Below are positions 61,792 through 64,000 of a stretch of 64,000 nucleotides of DNA, one piece after another. The stretch is from assembly GCA_033557465.1 (NCBI GenBank), contig CM066034.1:410418159-410482158 (forward strand), given 5' to 3'. The stretch is from Ichthyophis bannanicus (taxonomy: Eukaryota; Chordata; Amphibia; Gymnophiona; Ichthyophiidae). The notes under the pieces were generated by a model. That model worked only from the letters and a program-made list of their open reading frames with translations. It searched no databases and was not told where the DNA came from. Each line of letters begins with the position of its first letter. Position 1 is the first letter of the stretch. The translations under genes were made by a program, and so were the position numbers.

Positions 61792-63703
61792 CTCACACAG
61801 CATAGCCTTTCCCCCCCCGCTGGTTCCTCCCAGCACCGGTGGCCGGCTGGTTCACTTCGCCCACAGGTGGTCCAGCATCACCGCAGATGCCTGGGTGCTT
61901 CAAGTCGTGCGAGAGGGCTATCTTCTCCACTTCCACCAGGTTCCTCCCTCCTATTTTCCGGGAGAACCTCCACGACCCCCTCTGCACAGGGAGTTGCTCC
62001 TTCAGGAGTTAGCAGGTCTTCTGCAGGAACAGGCGGTGGAACCGGTGCCACACCACCTGAGAGGTCAAGGCTTTTATTCCAGGTATTTTCTGATACCAAA
62101 GAGAACAGGGGGCCTCAGACCCATCCTGGACTTGCGCAACCTCAACAAGTTCCTTGTGCGGGAGAAGTTCAAAATGCTTACCCTTGGGATCCTTCTGCCC
62201 TACCTCCAGCAGGGAGATTGGCTATGCTCCTTGGATCTAAAGGATGCCTACACACACATCCTCATCCACCCAAGCCACCGCCAGTACCTGCGGTTTGTGG
62301 TGGCAGGAAATCATTACCAGTACAGAGTACTGCCCTTTGGCCTGTCCTCCGCACCGCGAGTCTTCACAAAATGCCTCGCGGTCGTGGCGGCCCATCTCAG
62401 GCTTCACGGCCTCTATGTCTTTCCGTACCTCGACGACTGGCTCATCAGAGCAGCGTCCGCTCGGGAGGTCACCGACGCCACGCGCCGCACGGTGACTCTT
62501 CTGCAGCACTTGGGCTTTGTTCTAAACTTCGCAAAGTCCACTTTGCTCCCCTCACAGGATCTAGAGTTCATCGGCGCAAGGCTGCACACTCCTCAGGCGC
62601 GAGCGTACCTACCGCTCGACAGGGCTCAACGGCTCATGGACCTAGCCGACCGCTTTCGCAGCCAGCCCCTGGTCTCCGCCAGGCGCTTCCTGAGACTACT
62701 CGGCCATATGGCTTCCACCGTCCATGTGACCCCCAATGCCCGCCTGAACATGCGGTCTGCTCAATGGTGTCTCCGCCAGCAGTGGCGACAAGCCACAGGC
62801 GGCCTAGCAGACCTAGTGCGCGTCTCCGAGCCGCTGATCTCGTCTCTCCGGTGGTGGCTCCGGCAGCCGAACCTAATATTCGGAATGCCTTTCCAGTCAC
62901 CTCAGCCGACCCGGGTGCTGACCACCGATGCATCCCTCCTGGGCTGGGGAGCACATTGCCAAGAGGCACGTACTCAGGGCCTCTGGACCACGTGGGAGTC
63001 TGCTCAGCAGATCAACTTCCTGGAGCTCAGGGCGATCCGCCTAGCTCTCAAGGCCTTCTCCCACCTGACTTCCCACCAGTCCGTCCTTGTCCAGACGGAC
63101 AATCAAGTTGCCATGTTCTACGTGAACAAGCAGGGGGGCACGGGCTCCTTCCTCCTCTGCCGGGAGGCACAGAAGCTCTGCTCTTGGGCCGTCAGTCGCG
63201 GCATTCTCCTAAAGGCGGTTTATCTCCCGGGCCAAGAAAACTGCCTTGCGGACAAACTCAGCAGGGTCCTCCAGCCGCACGAGTGGCGTCTGGACCCCTT
63301 GGTAGTTCAGAAGCTCTTCCTCCGGTGGGGCCTCCCCACGGTGGAGCTCTTTGCCAGTCCTCACAACCGGCAGCTTCCTCGCTTCTGCTCTCGTCAGCCA
63401 CACCCCCTTCGGGTTGCGGCGGACGCCTTTCTGATCTCATGGTCGGGGAGCCTTTTGTACGCTTTCCCTCCCATCCCGCTAGTCTCTCGGACTCTTTTCA
63501 AAGTTCTCCGAGACAAAGCCTTCATGATCCTGGTGGCCCCTCGCTGGCCCAGGCAGCCGTGGTTTCCGCTCCTGCTACAACTGGCGGTGGAGGATCCAAT
63601 CCCTCTGGGGGTACAACCGGATCTCCTCACTCAGGATCAGGGGTCCATACTGCACCCCAACCTCAGGTCTCTCAACCTCATGGCCTGGCTGCTGAGAGGG
63701 TAG
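61370..63703 (+). CDS. DIRS RT/RNase H of alpha6, intact
   Basis: The frame is open from 61370 but overlaps gag up to 61791; recognisable pol starts near 61800 (GGRLVHFAHRWSSI). RT has CSLDLKDAYTH, LPFGLSSAPRVFTK and FPYLDDWLIRAAS. RNase H has LTTDASLLGWGAH, FLELRAIRLAL and QTDNQVAMFYVNKQGG. The C-terminal domain ends AWLLRG-stop. No ATG lies between the gag stop and the RT palm, so translation from gag by a frame change, or from a start inside gag, is needed. alpha5 lost this boundary by a one-base deletion. Confidence 0.9.
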   Translation: MMALKHRLEWPQPASVPADRLGFSRQTLSPGCRTSWSMSPAEARTSLANPWRKRLRKLRLRLSPGPGFLGRPPPLPRKRRARGKSPFTRGRRLPTNNTPIIRPLQLPNRASRPRDGVTGPVGSKPPSLHHQPLLSRVGVFDSHSIAFPPPLVPPSTGGRLVHFAHRWSSITADAWVLQVVREGYLLHFHQVPPSYFPGEPPRPPLHRELLLQELAGLLQEQAVEPVPHHLRGQGFYSRYFLIPKRTGGLRPILDLRNLNKFLVREKFKMLTLGILLPYLQQGDWLCSLDLKDAYTHILIHPSHRQYLRFVVAGNHYQYRVLPFGLSSAPRVFTKCLAVVAAHLRLHGLYVFPYLDDWLIRAASAREVTDATRRTVTLLQHLGFVLNFAKSTLLPSQDLEFIGARLHTPQARAYLPLDRAQRLMDLADRFRSQPLVSARRFLRLLGHMASTVHVTPNARLNMRSAQWCLRQQWRQATGGLADLVRVSEPLISSLRWWLRQPNLIFGMPFQSPQPTRVLTTDASLLGWGAHCQEARTQGLWTTWESAQQINFLELRAIRLALKAFSHLTSHQSVLVQTDNQVAMFYVNKQGGTGSFLLCREAQKLCSWAVSRGILLKAVYLPGQENCLADKLSRVLQPHEWRLDPLVVQKLFLRWGLPTVELFASPHNRQLPRFCSRQPHPLRVAADAFLISWSGSLLYAFPPIPLVSRTLFKVLRDKAFMILVAPRWPRQPWFPLLLQLAVEDPIPLGVQPDLLTQDQGSILHPNLRSLNLMAWLLRG

Positions 63704-64000
63704 TCCTTGCTCCCCTTCTCCTGCCGGCGGAGGTGGAGGAGGTTGTCTTGGCTTCGCGACGGCCCTCTACCCGCAAATGCTACGCCCTTAAATGGCGTCG
63801 CTTTGCAGTCTGGTGTACCCAACAGTCTCAGGATCCCTTCTCCTGCCCGGTGTCGGTGATCTTGCAGTACTTGCTGCACCTCTCTAATCTGGGACTTAAG
63901 TCCAACTCCGTCAAAGTTCACCTCAGTGCTCTTTCAGCACATCATGTGCCGGTGGACGGCAGACCTCTCTCAAACGACCCTCTCGTAGCGAGGTTTCTCC
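63184..64000 (+). CDS. DIRS tyrosine recombinase of alpha6 (partial, runs off window)
   Basis: The start is placed at the alpha1-equivalent position in the pol overlap. YR homology begins at about 63755 (RRPSTRKCYALKWRR) and continues to the window edge through the SAM-like half (QYLLHLSNLGLKSNSVKVHLS). The catalytic residues lie outside the window. No stop is seen in the part present. Confidence 0.8.
   Translation, partial: MGRQSRHSPKGGLSPGPRKLPCGQTQQGPPAARVASGPLGSSEALPPVGPPHGGALCQSSQPAASSLLLSSATPPSGCGGRLSDLMVGEPFVRFPSHPASLSDSFQSSPRQSLHDPGGPSLAQAAVVSAPATTGGGGSNPSGGTTGSPHSGSGVHTAPQPQVSQPHGLAAERVVLAPLLLPAEVEEVVLASRRPSTRKCYALKWRRFAVWCTQQSQDPFSCPVSVILQYLLHLSNLGLKSNSVKVHLSALSAHHVPVDGRPLSNDPLVARFL

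Larger units (their letters stand above)
59451..64000 (+). mobile_element. DIRS alpha6, 5' part, continues beyond window
   Basis: Starts TTCTCCAGGACCAAGC at 59451, identical to alpha5. The left ITR, gag, complete pol and the N-terminal part of YR are inside the window. It differs from alpha5 at scattered positions only. It is inserted in a Penelope-like fragment. Confidence 0.93.

Noticed and set aside
1..64000. Host protein-coding exons
   Set aside because: Every long frame was traced to a mobile element or its shadow. The remaining stretches (8191-9281, 32670-33839, 4441-4733) show no splice-flanked conserved frames that I can recognise.

Overview
The window looks like transposon-saturated vertebrate genomic DNA, most likely amphibian and perhaps a caecilian. 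The reasons are the dominance of DIRS-type tyrosine-recombinase retrotransposons, the mix with CR1-clade LINEs, a tRNA-derived SINE, a Penelope-like fragment and a gammaretrovirus-like provirus, and the absence of any recognisable host gene. The taxon is an inference. Adding up the intervals below, roughly three quarters of the window is DIRS sequence. I sort these elements into three families by protein and terminal sequence: alpha (six copies), beta (four copies) and gamma (two copies).

Layout. 1-2155: 3' part of alpha1 (+), inserted into the recombinase gene of an old gamma1 element (2156-3252, +). 3255-3900: decayed LINE ORF1 (-). 4141-4440: SINE (-). 4870-7688: 3'-truncated alpha2 (+), flanked by a direct repeat. 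8010-8190: a worn DIRS terminus. 9282-32669: a four-deep nest. alpha3 (+) is split at 14697/32367 by beta1 (-). beta1 is split at 16730/28766 by beta2 (-). beta2 is split at 17920/24985 by gamma2 (-). When the inserts are removed, each element returns to a plausible length of 5.0-7.1 kb. 33840-36688: a CR1 LINE with broken ORF1 and ORF2, joined to the 3' end of alpha4 (36689-37718). 37719-58708: an old beta3 (-) shredded by beta4 (37990-43508), a LINE/SINE tail (44009-44080), a CR1 3' half (44477-46325), alpha5 (46449-52227) and a provirus (53567-57970). 58709-59450: Penelope-like fragment. 59451-64000: 5' part of alpha6, which leaves the window.

How the genes work together. A DIRS element encodes Gag (here with a Cys-rich N-terminal finger), a reverse transcriptase/RNase H polyprotein, and a tyrosine recombinase (YR) that integrates a circular DNA without target duplication. 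The hallmark architecture is visible here: inverted terminal repeats (ITRs), plus an internal complementary region (ICR) downstream of YR that is complementary to both termini joined. alpha5 is the most intact copy: gag and pol lie in one 1277-codon frame because of a one-base deletion, and its YR is complete. gamma2 has intact gag and YR and a single stop in RT. The other copies carry frameshifts, stops or catalytic substitutions.

Most notable: the reconstructable nest; beta2, a DIRS derivative that keeps gag but has lost RT, RNase H and YR; a 297-codon antisense ORF inside a 2-kb extension of gamma2; two independent insertions into the ICRs of resident DIRS elements; and a splice-donor-like motif at the 3' terminus of all three families.
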